A stretch of DNA of 64,000 nt. Origin: Arenicola marina (taxonomy: Eukaryota; Annelida; Polychaeta; Arenicolidae). The notes beneath the pieces are model-generated. The model was given only the letters and a program-made list of their open reading frames with translations, was not told the origin of the DNA and did no database searches. Below, piece after piece: positions 40,385 to 52,384 of the stretch. Numbering within the stretch: position 1 is the stretch's first letter; every line of letters begins with the position of its first letter. The stretch lies in assembly GCA_964019135.1 (NCBI GenBank), contig OZ025252.1:43588156-43652155 (forward strand), given 5' to 3'. A program made the position numbers and the translations under genes.

Positions 40385-43243
40385 GTCGATAACATTCACC
40401 GTGGCACCCGTCAATAACATTCACCGTGGCGCCCGTCGGTAACATTCACCGTAGCGCCCGTCGATAACATTCACCGTGGCGCCCGTCGATAACATTCACC
40501 GTGGCGCCCGTCGATAACATTCACCGTGGCGCCCGTCGATAACATTCACCGTGGCGCCCGTCGATAACATTCACCGTGGCGCCCGTCGAAAACATTCACC
40601 GTGGCGCCCGTCGGTAACATTCACCGTGGCGCCCGTCGATAACATTCACCGTGGCGCCCGTCGATAACATTCACCGTGGCGCCTGTCGATAACATTCACC
40701 GTGGCGCCCGTCGATAACATTCACCGTAGCGCCTGTCGATAACATTCACCGTGGCGCCCGTCGATAACATTCACCGTGGCGCCCGTCGATAACATTCACC
40801 GTGGTGCCCGTCGATAACATTCACCGTGGCGCCCGTCGATAACATTCACCGTGGCGCCCGTCGATAACATTCACCGTGGCGCCCGTCGATAACATCCACG
40901 TGGCGCCCGTCGATAACATTCACCGTGGCGCCCGTCGATAACATTCACCGTGGCGCCCGTCGATAACATTCACCGTAGCGCCCGTCGATAACATTCCCCG
41001 TGGCGCCCGTCAATAACATTCACCGTAGCGCCCGTCGATAACATTCACCGTGGCGCCCGTCGATAACATTCACCGTGGCGCCCGTCGATAACATTTACCG
41101 TGGCGCCCGTCGATAACATTCACCGTGGCGCCCGTCGAAAACATTCACCGTGGCGCCCGTCGGTAACATTCACCGTGGCGCCCGTCGATAACATTCACCG
41201 TGGCGCCCGTCGATAACATTCACCGTGGCGCCTGTCGATAACATTCACCGTGGCGCCCGTCGATAACATTCACCGTAGCGCCTGTCGATAACATTCACCG
41301 TGGCGCCCGTCGATAACATTCACCGTGGCGCCCGTCGATAACATTCACCGTGGTGCCCGTCGATAACATTCACCGTGGCGCCCGTCGATAACATTCACCG
41401 TGGCGCCCGTCGATAACATTCACCGTGGCGCCCGTCGATAACATCCACGTGGCGCCCGTCGATAACATTCACCGTGGCGCCCGTCGATAACATTCACCGT
41501 GGCGCCCGTCGATAACATTCACCGTAGCGCCCGTCGATAACATTCCCCGTGGCGCCCGTCAATAACATTCACCGTAGCGCCCGTCGATAACATTCACCGT
41601 GGCGCCCGTCGATAACATTCACCGTGGCGCCCGTCGATAACATTCACCATGGCGCCCGTCGATAACATTCACCGTGGCACCCGTTAATAACATTCACCGT
41701 GGCACCCGTCAATAACATTCACCGGTGCGCCCGTCGATAACATTCACCGTAGCGCCCGTCGATAACATTCACCGTGGCGCCCGTCGATAACATTCACCGT
41801 GGCGCCCGTCGATAACATCCACCGTGGCGCCCGTCGATAACATTCACCGTGGCGCCCGTCGATAACATTCACCGTAGCGCCCGTCGATAACATTCACCGT
41901 GGCGCCCGTCGATAACATTCACCGTGGCGCCCGTCGATAACATTCACCGTAGCGCCCGTCGATAACATTCACCGTGGCGCCCGTCGATAACATTCACCGT
42001 AGCGCCCGTCGATAACATTCACCGTGGCGCCCGTCGATAACATTCACCGTGGCGCCCGTCGATAACATTCACCGTAGCGCCCGTCGATAACATTCACCGT
42101 GGCGCCTGTCGATAACATTCACCGTGGCGCCCGTCAATAACATTCACCGTAGCGCCCGTCGATAACATTCACCATGGCGCCCGTCGATAACATTCACCGT
42201 GGCGCCCGTCGATAACATTCACCGTGGCGCCCGTCGATAACATTCACCGTAGCGCCCGTCGATAACATTCACCGTGGCGCCCGTCGATAACATTCACCGT
42301 GGCGCCCGTCGATAACATTCACCGTGGCGCCCGTCGATAACATTCACCGTGGCGCCCGTCGATAACATTCACCGTGGCGCCCGTCGATAACATTCACCGT
42401 GGCGCCCGTCGATAACATTCACCGTAGCGCCCGTCGATAACATTCACCGTGGCGCCTGTCGATAACATTCACCGTGGCGCCCGTCGATAACATTCACCGT
42501 GGCGCCCGTCGATAACATTCACCGTGGCGCCCGTCGATAACATTCACCGTGGCGCCCGTCGATAACATTCACCGTGGCGCCCATCAATAACATTCACCGT
42601 AGCGCCCGTCGATAACATTCACCGTGGCGCCCGTCGATAACATTCACCGTGGCGCCCGTCGATAACATTCACCGTGGCGCCCGTCGATAACATTCACCGT
42701 GGCGCCCGTCGATAACATTCACCGTGGCGCCCGTCGATAACATTCACCGTGGCGCCCGTCGATAACATTCACCGTGGCGCCCGTCGATAACATTCACCGT
42801 GGCGCCCGTCGATAACATTCACCGTGGCGCCCGTCGATAACATTCACCGTGGCGCCCGTCGATAACATTCACCGTGGCGCCCGTCGATAACATTCACCGT
42901 GGCGCCCGTCGATAACATTCACCGTGGCGCCCGTCGATAACATTCACCGTGGCGCCCGTCGATAACATTCACCGTGGTGCCCGTCGATAACATTCACCGT
43001 GGCGCCCGTCGATAACATTCACCGTGGCGCCCGTCGATAACATTCACCGTGGCGCCCGTCGATAACATTCACCGTAGCGCCCGTCGATAACATTCACCGT
43101 GGCGCCCGTCAATAACATTCACCGTGGCGCCCGTCGATAACATTCACCGTAGCGCCCGTCGATAACATTCACCGTGGCGCCCGTCGATAACATTCACCGT
43201 GGCGCCCGTCGATAACATTCACCGTGGCGCCCGTCGATAACAT
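40385..43243. repeat. 25-bp minisatellite array, about 114 copies
   Basis: Unit GATAACATTCACCGTGGCGC followed by CCGTC. A 22-unit block (549 bp) is duplicated in tandem, marked by shared rare variants at 40587/41136, 40891/41440 and 40990/41539. Stops in all frames prevent long ORFs. Confidence 0.97.
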
Positions 43244-43312
43244 TCACGCCCACTGATAATAGCACTTGCTGCGGTGGCTGCCCACTACCCTCCCCTTCCA
43301 CTCGTCAGGCCG

Positions 43313-43457
43313 CCGACGTCTATGGCAAGCCCTTTGTATCGTAATGCGGCATACGTCTATGGCAAGCCCTTTGTATCGTAATGCGGCATACGTCTATGGC
43401 AAGCCCTTTATATCGTAATGCGGCATACGTCTATGGCAAGCCCTTTGTATCGTAATT
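43313..43457. repeat. 37-bp tandem repeat, about 4 copies
   Basis: Unit contains TACGTCTATGGCAAGCCCTT and then TGTATCGTAATGCGGCA. Confidence 0.95.
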
Positions 43458-44785
43458 CGAGAAACCTAGTTTCTTGCTCCTCAAACCCGGTTATTGTTCA
43501 CCGAAAATCCCGTTTTCTCGACAGGAAACTGGGATTTTGGGCAGGAAAGTAGTTTTAGCGCAAAAACTGGAGTTTTAGCCAGAAACCCTATTTTCAGAGC
43601 TATAACTTGAGTTTTAGCGAGAAACCTAGTTTTTACAGCGCGAATGTATCATAGGCAGAGGAACCGGGGGGGTGGGGCATCCGGGGCACGTGCGCCCCCC
43701 TATCAAAATATTGGGGGGTGGGGGCTCGGGTATCTCTGTGCCCCCCCCCCCCCCCCCCCAATAATTCACACTCACGATAAAGTTCCGGCATCTTTGTATG
43801 AGCGCGTCATATCAGGTAATATATTTAGAATCCGCTGATCAATGCAGTATTGCTCTTGCTGAGAAACTCACGTACAACATGGTGTTTTGTGCGAAAAACA
43901 TACAACATGAAGCCAAAAGAGAAGCGTTACATCCCACGCTGCTCAATTTTGGGATTGTGCAACAGCTATGAAAAATAGCAGATGAAGCCAGTAACCGCTA
44001 ATCTCGACTCGGCAATTTGAATTTGGACTTATTGTTCCATCTCCACTAATTTATTCTAGCTTGGCATCAAATAGTGTATATTTGCTGAAGTGGGAGGGAC
44101 TACCTTACTCTACTATAGATCTGGCGAGGGTGGGCCAAATGCTATGGAGAGTGAGAATCTGAATCTGATAATCATCGATACACATGCGCGGATGACTACC
44201 TTTCTCACCAATACTTCGAACTGGCGTGTCCATTTGAGCAACGGGATTTGACTATAGTATAGTGATTGACGGCGTTTTTGATTCCATTATCGTTAATTTA
44301 AAGTTTATTGCGATGACATGGACGTATTGCCATGGTCTTTATGAGCGTGTCCAAGCGGGGTAGAAGGGGGGGGGGGAGCAAAGTGGGCACGTGCCCTCCC
44401 TTTCAGATCCTAATTAAGATACAAGGTATGCCCCCCCCCCCCATTTTCAAATTATGTGCCCCCTAGCCTCTCCTTATATATTACAATGCATCAAGCTTCG
44501 TAGTTTATGTGTTTTCGAAGTGTGCTTTCGTTTTCTTGCCAACGAGTTCAAATACATTTTTGTTTGAATTATGCGTAAAATATATGTGTAACGTCTGCGT
44601 AATAGACAAGTTTAAACGCACTGAATATGACACTTTTATCCGTGCAGTTTGTTCTCAATTGGGTATTCTTTTAAGCACAATGAGTATAACAAGATTTGAT
44701 CACAGACATTTGCAGCGTATGATTCTCTATTTATCGTCCTAATACTAATATGCATACAACTTGTCTTGCCTGGTTGTTATTTCAG
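43458..44785. other. poly-G/C repeats and unique spacer, no gene seen
   Basis: 43650-43770 and 44360-44465 are copies of a GGGCACGTGCCC element with long C tracts. The remainder is AT-rich with no recognisable domain. Confidence 0.45.
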
Positions 44786-44995
44786 ATTACCAAGGTGGAA
44801 ACTCTGTGTTCCATATTGAACAAGAATCCCGTTTGCAAAGTACTTACCCGAAGAAAGTAGATAAACTCCTGCGCATTTATCGGACAGTCCCCATCCCCAC
44901 TGTCAGAAGTCTTCTCCAAAGAGAAAAGTATCTTCCTTTGTGGCTTCCAATGAGAGGCGACTACATGTGTTGGGGTCATTTGATAACGAATCAGC
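44786..44995 (+). CDS. exon-like open frame, unidentified
   Basis: Bounded by a strong acceptor (GGTTGTTATTTCAG, AG at 44784-44785) and GTAAGC at 44996. One frame is open throughout, with the reading YQGGNSVFHIEQESRLQS, then VDKLLRIYRTVPIPTVRSLL and LPLWLPMRGDYMCWGHL. The composition is protein-like, but no family is recognised and no neighbouring exon is seen. It could be an exon of an unidentified gene or chance. Confidence 0.25.
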
Positions 44996-44999
44996 GTAA

Positions 45000-45910
45000 G
45001 CATTTTGGATGAATAGGTTGTTGCAAACTGATCATAAATGACAGTTGCAGGAATGTACAGTACTGTTAAATATGATATTACAGTAATATGAATGCCATGA
45101 CCTGTCAACCGGGTTCCTTATAATTTTACGTCAGAATAAAAAGCGAAAAAAACATTTAATTAACCTGGCGTGATAATTGACAGCCAGGCTATCCTTTTAG
45201 CAATGCTTTAAAAGCCGACGTATGATACTCTCGTTCAAATCCACCTGTTCTTAATTGTCACTAAAATTAGGCATAATTGCATGGAATCTGCAGAACATTC
45301 CTAAAACTGCAATAAAGCAGTAGACTATACACAAACCAGTGTTATTTTGGCGGAGTATATCTTTATAAATAGCGATTGAGAGTTGACCGACTCTTCCCTA
45401 CCCCTCCTAGCCGGTTTTAAAAATCCTGTATTCGCCCCCATGACAATAATTTGATTTTATTTGGTTTTACGAGGATTAGACAGAATCAAGCGTTAGCAAA
45501 ACACCCTCTGCTGTGAGATTACTGGGCCTGTTACAAAATGTTAAAGGAAATAAAAATATTAGCCCTTGTAGCTGATCCAAGCGTTTATTTGCTATCCATG
45601 CGTCAACCCTCCAAAGGGCAGATTTTTGTGACGCCCCAGTTGGTCGCAATAAATTTTTGAAGTGACCGCCTGTCGAGAAAGGGCAGCTTTCCCGGGCCCA
45701 GCCCTTTTGGTGGGTGTGGCTGGCGCTAGACAATCAGAGGGCGAGACCCAAACCGGAAATAGCGAAACGGGAGATGATTACCTCGCTCATATTCAACACA
45801 CTGTAAACAACCGCAGTTTATAGTCTAAGCACTCATATTAGACGGATACAATCTGTCGAATTTTTAGTTGCTAAATCGAAAGTGGTTCTCGAGCCTAATT
45901 TCCAGAAGAG
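45000..45910. other. no gene recognised; possible promoter region
   Basis: Mixed sequence upstream of the THAP-type exon, moderately GC-rich at 45600-45760. No TATA box near the start codon. Confidence 0.35.
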
Positions 45911-45965
45911 ATGGTGTACTGTGCGGCTTGGAATTGTAACGATTTCAGCGCGAAGCGAGGCCACG
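45911..45965 (+). CDS. THAP-type zinc finger first exon (partial gene)
   Basis: ATG at 45911 reads MVYCAAWNCNDFSAKRGH and exits at CAC G|GTATGT (GT at 45966). THAP domains start with M-x-x-C-x(2-4)-C at the protein N-terminus and have a first exon of about this length, followed by a G-x-S-F-x-x-FP motif. Here C4 and C9 fit the first half of the C2CH site. The second exon was not found downstream, so this is a first exon of an undefined gene, a remnant, or a transposase-derived THAP. Confidence 0.45.
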
Positions 45966-46942
45966 GTATGTCTTCGCGTCTCCGCTCGCCCCTGGACAAG
46001 TGAGATAAACCCAAATTGAACCGCATGTAGGCGCCACATGTATGATCATCCATGACGTCACGCTCTGTGGCAAAATGGCGCGGCGCTTGAATTTACTGTG
46101 GACAGGATTGCAAATTTATTTCTTTGAACTGGTTGTTCTCTAAGACGAGTCGTGTTTTGCAAAGTTGCTTTCAGGACCAAAACATTACTAAGGCCTAATG
46201 ATTATATTAACGTTTTTACACGTTTTAAAGGAACTCGACAACGGACTGTGTGGGTGGTGACATGGGTATCACTTTCGTCCCACATCAATTTCAGTAATAA
46301 AATGACCGATTTCAGGCCGATCAAAAGGGTGTGTGTGTTCTGGAGCAAGTTCATGTGAAAAAGTAGGGTCTTTTGGGGCGAGTATATTTGAAAAAAGTGG
46401 GGTATTTCCCGCGGCATGCAACAAGGGTCAATTGACATGGAAGCCCCCCCTATATTTTTTAACTCGCTTTCCACGTTACCTAGGATCTTTGTGCTGTAAC
46501 ATATCAGTCTATGGACCTACTATCATTTTTGTTTTTATTATAAGTATTTTTATTGAGTATTGATTGAATCCTATGACCCGGACATTCTTTGCCATACACC
46601 CATGCATATGATAGACCCACGTGAGAACTCATGCACACCAGCATTGTTGAACCCCGTGTTTTACCCGGTATTGTATGATCGGAGCATGGGGAGATATTTG
46701 GCTGTGTATATGCAATTATGCTGACATATTTTATCTCATGAAGGGACCAATGGGGCAATAATTCTACCCCCCCTCCCAGGCCCCCCACCCGGCCCCCTGC
46801 ATGCACGTAGGCCCTATTGATTGACTGTGCCTGTGCCGTTGCATGAACTAATCGGTCGCTTACGCCTAGATGCACAAAACTAATATTAAAACAGTGATGA
46901 CCACTTTCATGGGAGAGTGTGGTTGTTGCACGAAATACAGGG
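45966..46942. other. no gene recognised
   Basis: Open minus-strand stretch at 46504-46992 has no domain and overlaps the tRNA-like element. Nothing else is seen. Confidence 0.4.
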
Positions 46943-46954
46943 AAAAAAATAATT

Positions 46955-47027
46955 GCACCCCTCGGGAATTGAACCCCCGACCCCAGTATCAAAAGGGAAA
47001 CGCTCTACCGACTGAGTTAGGCGGTCT
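46955..47027 (-). pseudogene. tRNA-like sequence (Lys-UUU-like), probably pseudogene or SINE head
   Basis: 73 nt on - with TAACTCAGTCGGTAGAGCG (D-arm/A-box) and GGTTCAATTCC (B-box), CTTTTGA at the anticodon-loop position, and a T7 run just downstream (46943-46949) that could end Pol III transcription. The acceptor and anticodon stems pair poorly and the T-arm has an extra G, so a functional tRNA is unlikely. Confidence 0.6.
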
Positions 47028-47039
47028 TCAATGTTACAC

Positions 47040-48242
47040 AATGCGTTTGTGTGCGTCTTATTGTACCTCGAGCAACCATTCTCTGCAAAGTTTGTAATAA
47101 AAACACCATTAACGTTTGATTTAATTTGCCGCTAACTTTCTAATGGAAAAATCAACATATGGATCTTAGCTATCTTCCACTAAGCAGATAAGCTCTGTTG
47201 AACTGATAGCATCCCACTGCTGGTCGGGGATACCTCTCAGCTGGAGGGGGTCACCCGTTCCGTGTGGCTTCGTCTTACACGTTCGGCTATTGTCAAATGT
47301 GCAGAAATCGTTATTATTTGTTAACTAGTTTGAACAATAATGACCTGACAGACTTAATAGTGACCATTGACGGCAGGAGAGAAAGGCCCTTGTGCCACAC
47401 GCCAGGGCCACACATCATATGCGCTGGCCGTTCGCGGGCAAACTTGCAGGTATAGCCTCGTCCTCGCGTGGGAATTCCCAACATGTGAATAAGGCGAATG
47501 GCAAATGAAATCTGTGGCTTTGAGCCCGTCCACTGGCTCCACCCAGCGATCACCACGACGGTTTCTGGAGCACGGGCGCATTGTGATGTCTAAGTTTGGG
47601 TTCACCTCACCCTACCAAGCAGAGTATCACCTGATACGGCTGATGATAAATATGTAAAAGCATGGCATAGGCCACCAACGGCTTAACAGTCGGTCTAAAT
47701 AGTAAGTATTTGTACCAAGCCGGTCTAAACCAATCACCGCCGGTTACGGAAGTCCATATTTGCGATTTTTTTACAGGTGTTTAAGAGACGTCGCCAACTT
47801 CTATCAGAAGCTTTGAATACGGTCGTCTCATTTAGTATACTAGTAGTATACGGGCTCTGGTTTGAGAAACTGGACTTGATACGCCAATCTAGGCGCCCAC
47901 CAGCGAGCACAAACCAAGCTGCAAGACCTATCGACAGGTCACCGATGCGATGACTGTGGTAAGCTCTGTCGGTCACAGATAGGCTTATTCAGTCATAAGC
48001 GTAAATGCCGCGTTACAAATCGTATAACTTAAACCAAAACAAAGCTGCAAATCCATGGTCTTTCGCAGACGAACGGATGCCAACCAACGGCCGCCCCGCT
48101 CGCTCCGCTCCGCCGCGGCCCACCGCAGACACGGTGGGCGATAAGCACCAAGCGACCTTGTGAACCTATCCTAGGCGGCTGCACAGATAGGACATACAGA
48201 CAGACAGCTTTTAGTATAGAAAGTAATTTTAAGCCAAGGCAT
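47040..48242. other. no gene recognised
   Basis: Unique sequence 3' of the sulfotransferase. Short ORFs on both strands, no domains. Confidence 0.45.
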
Positions 48243-48248
48243 TTTATT
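48243..48248 (-). terminator. poly(A) signal AATAAA of the sulfotransferase
   Basis: AATAAA on - about 38 nt after the stop codon at 48286-48288. Confidence 0.8.
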
Positions 48249-48285
48249 GCCAGGGTACAGGCATCTGAGGTTGAACACTTTTACC

Positions 48286-49184
48286 TCAACAGCAGTTGTT
48301 CACCGGATCAATGCAACGACTATGTTTTTCACTCCATGAATATCCGTACTTCAGAAAGTCCATTTTATATTTATCTAAAGACTCCTGAAAGAGGTCTGGA
48401 GCATCTTCCTGCAGGTCGGCCAACAGTTCGTCATACTTAAAGGCGGGACTGAGGTGGTCACTGGCGATGGCACTGGCATTGAAGTTGTGGTTAGGATGGT
48501 GCTGCCGTAACCTGTGATTACGCGTCCAATCGAGTTCCTCCTTCAGTTGTGCAAAGTCCACATCAATCGTCTCCGCCTTCAGAATATAGTCGTATTTAAC
48601 TTGACAAGCGTAGCACGAGTCTTCGTAGTCCATCCAGTGATAATTCGACATACTGGCATGTTGGACACGGCGTTCTAGAAAGTCCCGGATGTCGGTAATT
48701 CCCCTGCCGATGACGTGTCTTCCGGTGACCACCAGCTCGTAGTAGGCGGACACCAGACGTTGTAATGGATGGCGCACGATGACCATTTTCCGGTAGTCGG
48801 CGTAGCGTGACAGCACTTCCTGGAGAGGGATTCGCGTGATCATGTGATAACCGGAAGCAGTGTCTGGATACGGCATCCTGGTGGAGTTGTAGCTCCAGAC
48901 GTCCATCTTACCGGCCGTCTCATTATTCATGCCAGAAAACAGGCGGATAGCGGATTTACTGCCGACTTTGTTGATCCTGCAGTAGAGAACGCGCTCCTCG
49001 TCGTTAACTATGACGGCGCCGAGGGTCGGTAGTGCGTCATATCCGGTGAGGTTTCCCATTGGTCGACCGCCCTGACATGCCTGGGCAAGCACGCGCCTCC
49101 TCGCCGCGAACGAACAGACGTCGAGTTCCCGGTTCCTTTCTGCCGATGTGTTACCCACACACACCGTCATATGGCGGGACTGCA
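48286..49184 (-). CDS. sulfotransferase exon 2 with catalytic domain
   Basis: Contains the whole lumenal domain and both PAPS-binding motifs. The acceptor is ATTTCATTTCAG (AG at 49186-49185). The open frame upstream of 49184 is intron. The terminal residues SRCIDPVNNCC are cysteine-rich. Confidence 0.9.
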
Positions 49185-49568
49185 CTGAAATGAAATATAA
49201 CATAACTACCTTGTAACATACTTGTGTCACTATCTTTATGGAGTATTGGGCATGCTTTCCAAGAATATTTCTTGGAATAATACTCTTGGGAGCGATTAAA
49301 CACGAATCCATTGGTCCCATCGAGACCTTCGCTGTGTTGCCATGGTCATTTGGTCAACCGGAGCAGACTGTTAATTAGTTCTCAGATGTTCTACACAAGA
49401 CTAGTTCCTTTCTTGGCGAGCAATGCGCGTAGACGGAAGGACGTACTTACCCTGTTGGAGGCTGTCTGGCTGGCTGTAAGGATTCAGACTCCAGCTGACG
49501 AGTAAAGTGCCGACGATGGTGAGCGCCAGGCAGACCAGAAGTACCGAGGAGCTACTCACCTTCACCAT
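48286..49568 (-). CDS. carbohydrate sulfotransferase (CHST8-14-like, Sulfotransfer_2), two exons
   Basis: Exon 1 is 49568-49451 and exon 2 is 49184-48286, joined in phase 1 (CAACAGG|GTAAGT to TTTCAG|TGCAG); total 338 residues. It is predicted to transfer sulfate from PAPS to sugar hydroxyls of glycoproteins or glycosaminoglycans in the Golgi. Residues about 7-29 form a type II signal anchor (LLVCLALTIVGTLLV). The 5'-phosphosulfate-binding loop is at about 108-121 (CRINKVGSKSAIRL) and the 3'-phosphate-binding motif at 173-187 (MVIVRHPLQRLVSAY). Later come YHWMDY, C-x-x-C and YDYILKAET. Five N-glycosylation sequons. The length is typical for the CHST8-14 group. The start uses ACCATGG, a strong context. 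Acceptor sugar specificity cannot be told. Confidence 0.93.
49451..49568 (-). CDS. sulfotransferase exon 1
   Basis: Encodes the cytosolic tip and membrane anchor, MVKVSSSSVLLVCLALTIVG onward to SLQQ. Donor GTAAGT at 49450-49445. Confidence 0.88.
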
Positions 49569-49623
49569 GGTAACGCTTGGGCTTTTGCCGCGGGGTGGGT
49601 GTGGCTCAGCGTACGAAGCGCTT

Positions 49624-49632
49624 CCTTTTAAA
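49624..49632 (-). promoter_or_regulatory. TATA-like box of the sulfotransferase
   Basis: TTTAAAAGG on - lies 56 bp upstream of the start codon, with a CCACACCCACCCC (KLF/Sp-like) stretch between. It is suggestive rather than proven. Confidence 0.4.
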
Positions 49633-49639
49633 CTCACTC

Positions 49640-50771
49640 CATAGATCGAATTCTCAATTAGTCCGGGTCGGCGTCAATATTGTTTCTGGTGGTATGAGTT
49701 TGATATTTTGATCGTTATAACTTAGCGAAGGCGCTGATGATCAATGCTCATCATTAACACGAAGGGTAGGGCGAGGGGGAGGGGTGGATTCGTTTATTCA
49801 AGTAATGCATAAAGCAACCAACTAAATAATCAATGTTTGTCAAAGGTCGGACGTGGCGGCTGGCACTAGCGCCACACAGGCGGGGAGGCGGGTTGGTGGT
49901 GGTGGGAGGGGGGGGGGGGTGAGGTGGTGGGGGGGGGGTGAGGTGGTTGAGGGGAGGGGGGGGGGAGATCAATGATAGAACGCCCACCCGTTAGAACGTT
50001 CGTCTCAAGGCCAATTTACAGTATACCCGGCTATACTGTAGATGTGTTATACCGCTGAGTTTGTATATTAGTAGTGACGTTAGTAGTAGTAAGCTAGTGG
50101 TCTGTATTGTACTATATGGGCCATAGTATCACTGGGGTAAATGTAACCATGCCTCCCCCACCCATCATCGTCCTATGGTATAATACCGCCCAACCCCCAT
50201 GTATGGACTGTGATTGTGGCATTTCGCGTTTAAGCACTTTGTTAATATGCTTCGTGGTTGTGCGGTGTGATATTCTTTCTGTGTGTGACGCACCCAGGTC
50301 CGGCGTATGGACCACTGTACGGAAGCGGATTACTGTCCCGGGAGTACTGTATTATGGTACATTTGGTTATTTGTGCATGATGGTTGGGCTGTTGTATTGT
50401 GTGCTCTATGACTGTTGTGTTTCGGGTTGCGCACGGCATGCTTACAGGTTGACCATATGTGATTTAAACTCAATTATATTCATCTTCACGGTATGAAATG
50501 CATTTTTCAAATGGCATATCGGAGTCAATGTTATATATGCCCGGTAGTTGAGAGTATATTTGGGCATAATATATTTAAATCTATTAAAGGGATGAACAAA
50601 GGCTGAGAGGAGATTCCAAGTATATTAAAGATAATATCATTAGCAATTATTCTGAACATTGTAATGCTTTAACCTGTAGTGTATGTCAAAGCTAAAGTAG
50701 CCCCTGAATCTTGAATCGTCTGATATGGGATGGGGAGGGGGAGGGGGAGGGGACGTATACATTCTCAGGTG
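49640..50771. other. no gene recognised; G-rich tracts
   Basis: 49895-49972 and 50727-50753 are runs of G on + with quadruplex potential. The open + frame 50107-50496 lacks any domain. Confidence 0.45.
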
Positions 50772-52384
50772 AATCGCTAGCATCGGAGCGGTGCCACTAA
50801 CATCGGAGCGGCACCACTAGCATCGGAGCGGCGCCACTAGCATCGAGGCGGCAACACTAGCATCGGAGCGGCACTAGCATCGGAGCGGCACTAGCATCGG
50901 AGCGGCACTAGCATCGAGGCGGCAACACTAGCATCGGAGCGGCACTAGCATCGGAGCGGCACTAGCATCGGAGCGGCACTAGCATCGGAGCGGCACCACT
51001 AGCATCGGAGCGGTGCCACTAGCATCGGAGCGGCACTAGCATCGGAGCGGCACCGCTAGCATCGGAGCGGCACCACTAGCATAGGAGCGGCGCCACTAGC
51101 ATCGGAGCGGCATTAGCATCAGAGCGGCGCCACTAGCATCGGAGCGGCGCCACTAGCATCGGAGCGGCACTAGCATCGGAGCGGCACTAGCATCGGAGCG
51201 GCACTAGCATCGGAGCGGTACCACTAGGATCGGAGCGGTACCACTAGCATCGGAGCGGCACCCTTAGCATCGGAGCAGCGCCACTAGCATCGGAACGGCA
51301 CCACTAGCATCGGAGCGGCGCCACTAGCATCGGAACGGCACCACTAGCATCGGAGCGGCGCCACTAGCATCGGAGCGGCGCCAATAGCATCGGAGTGGCA
51401 CCCCTAGCATCGGAGCGGCACCACTAGCATCGGAGCGGCGCCACTAGCATGGGGGCGGCACCACTAGCATCGGAGCGGCGCCACTAGCATCGGAGCGGCG
51501 CCACTAGCATCGTAGCAGCGCCACTAGCATCGGAACGGCACCACTAGCATCGGAGCGGCGCCACTAGCATCGGAACGGCACCACTAGCATCGGAGCGGCG
51601 CCACTAGCATCGGAGCGGCGCCAATAGCATCGGAGTGGCACCCCTAGCATCGGAGCGGCACCACTAGCATCGGAGCGGCGCCACTAGCATGGGGGCGGCA
51701 CCACTAGCATCGCAGCGGCGCCACTAGCATCGGAGCGGCGCCACTAGCATCGGAGCGGCGCCACTAGCATCGGAGCGGCACCACTAGCATCAGAGCGGCG
51801 CCACTAGCATCGAAGCGGCACTAGCATCGGAGCGGCACTAGCATCGGAGCGGTACCACTAGCATCGGGGCGGCGTCGCTAGCATCGGAGCGGCGCCACTA
51901 GCATCGGAGCGGCGCCACTAGCATCGGAGCGGCACCACTAGCATCGGAGCGGCGCCACTAGCATCGGAGCAGCACCACTAGCATCAGAGCGGCACTAACA
52001 TCGGAGCGGCACCACTAGCATCGGAGCAGCGCCACTAGCATCGGGGCGGCACCACTGACATCGGAGCGGCGCCACTAGCATCGGAGCGGCACCGCTAGCA
52101 TCGGAGCGGCGCCACTAGCATCGGAGCGGCACCACTAGCATCGGAGCGGCACTAGCATCGGAGCGGCACTAGCGTCGGAGCGGCACCACTAGCATCGGAG
52201 CAGCGCCACTAGCATCGGAGCGGCACTAACATCGGAGCGGCACCACTAGCATCGGAGCAGCGCCACTGGCATCGGCCGGCACCACTAGCATCGGAGCGGC
52301 ACCACTAGCATCGGAGCGGCATCACTAGCATCGGAGCGGCACCACTAGCATCGGAGCGGCACCGCTAGCATCGGAGCGGCATCG
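50772..52384. repeat. 20-bp (and 17-bp) minisatellite array, about 85 copies
   Basis: Unit CATCGGAGCGGCGCCACTAG, with a frequent 17-bp form lacking GCC. A 12-unit block (240 bp) is duplicated (rare variants at 51291/51531 and 51451/51691). The sequence resumes for about two units after the SINE (52637-52670). Confidence 0.96.

Noticed and set aside
40385-43243. CRISPR array or centromeric satellite
   Set aside because: No spacers; the unit is 25 bp, far shorter than typical centromeric satellites, and the array lies in a gene-containing stretch.
46504-46992. 162-residue minus-strand protein
   Set aside because: Low-complexity and overlapping the tRNA-like element; no domain or splice support.
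46955-47027. Functional tRNA-Lys gene
   Set aside because: Acceptor and anticodon stems do not pair and the T-arm has an extra base.
49569-49637. N-terminal extension of the sulfotransferase
   Set aside because: The frame is open upstream but starts with GTG; ATG at 49568 has a strong context and directly precedes the membrane anchor.
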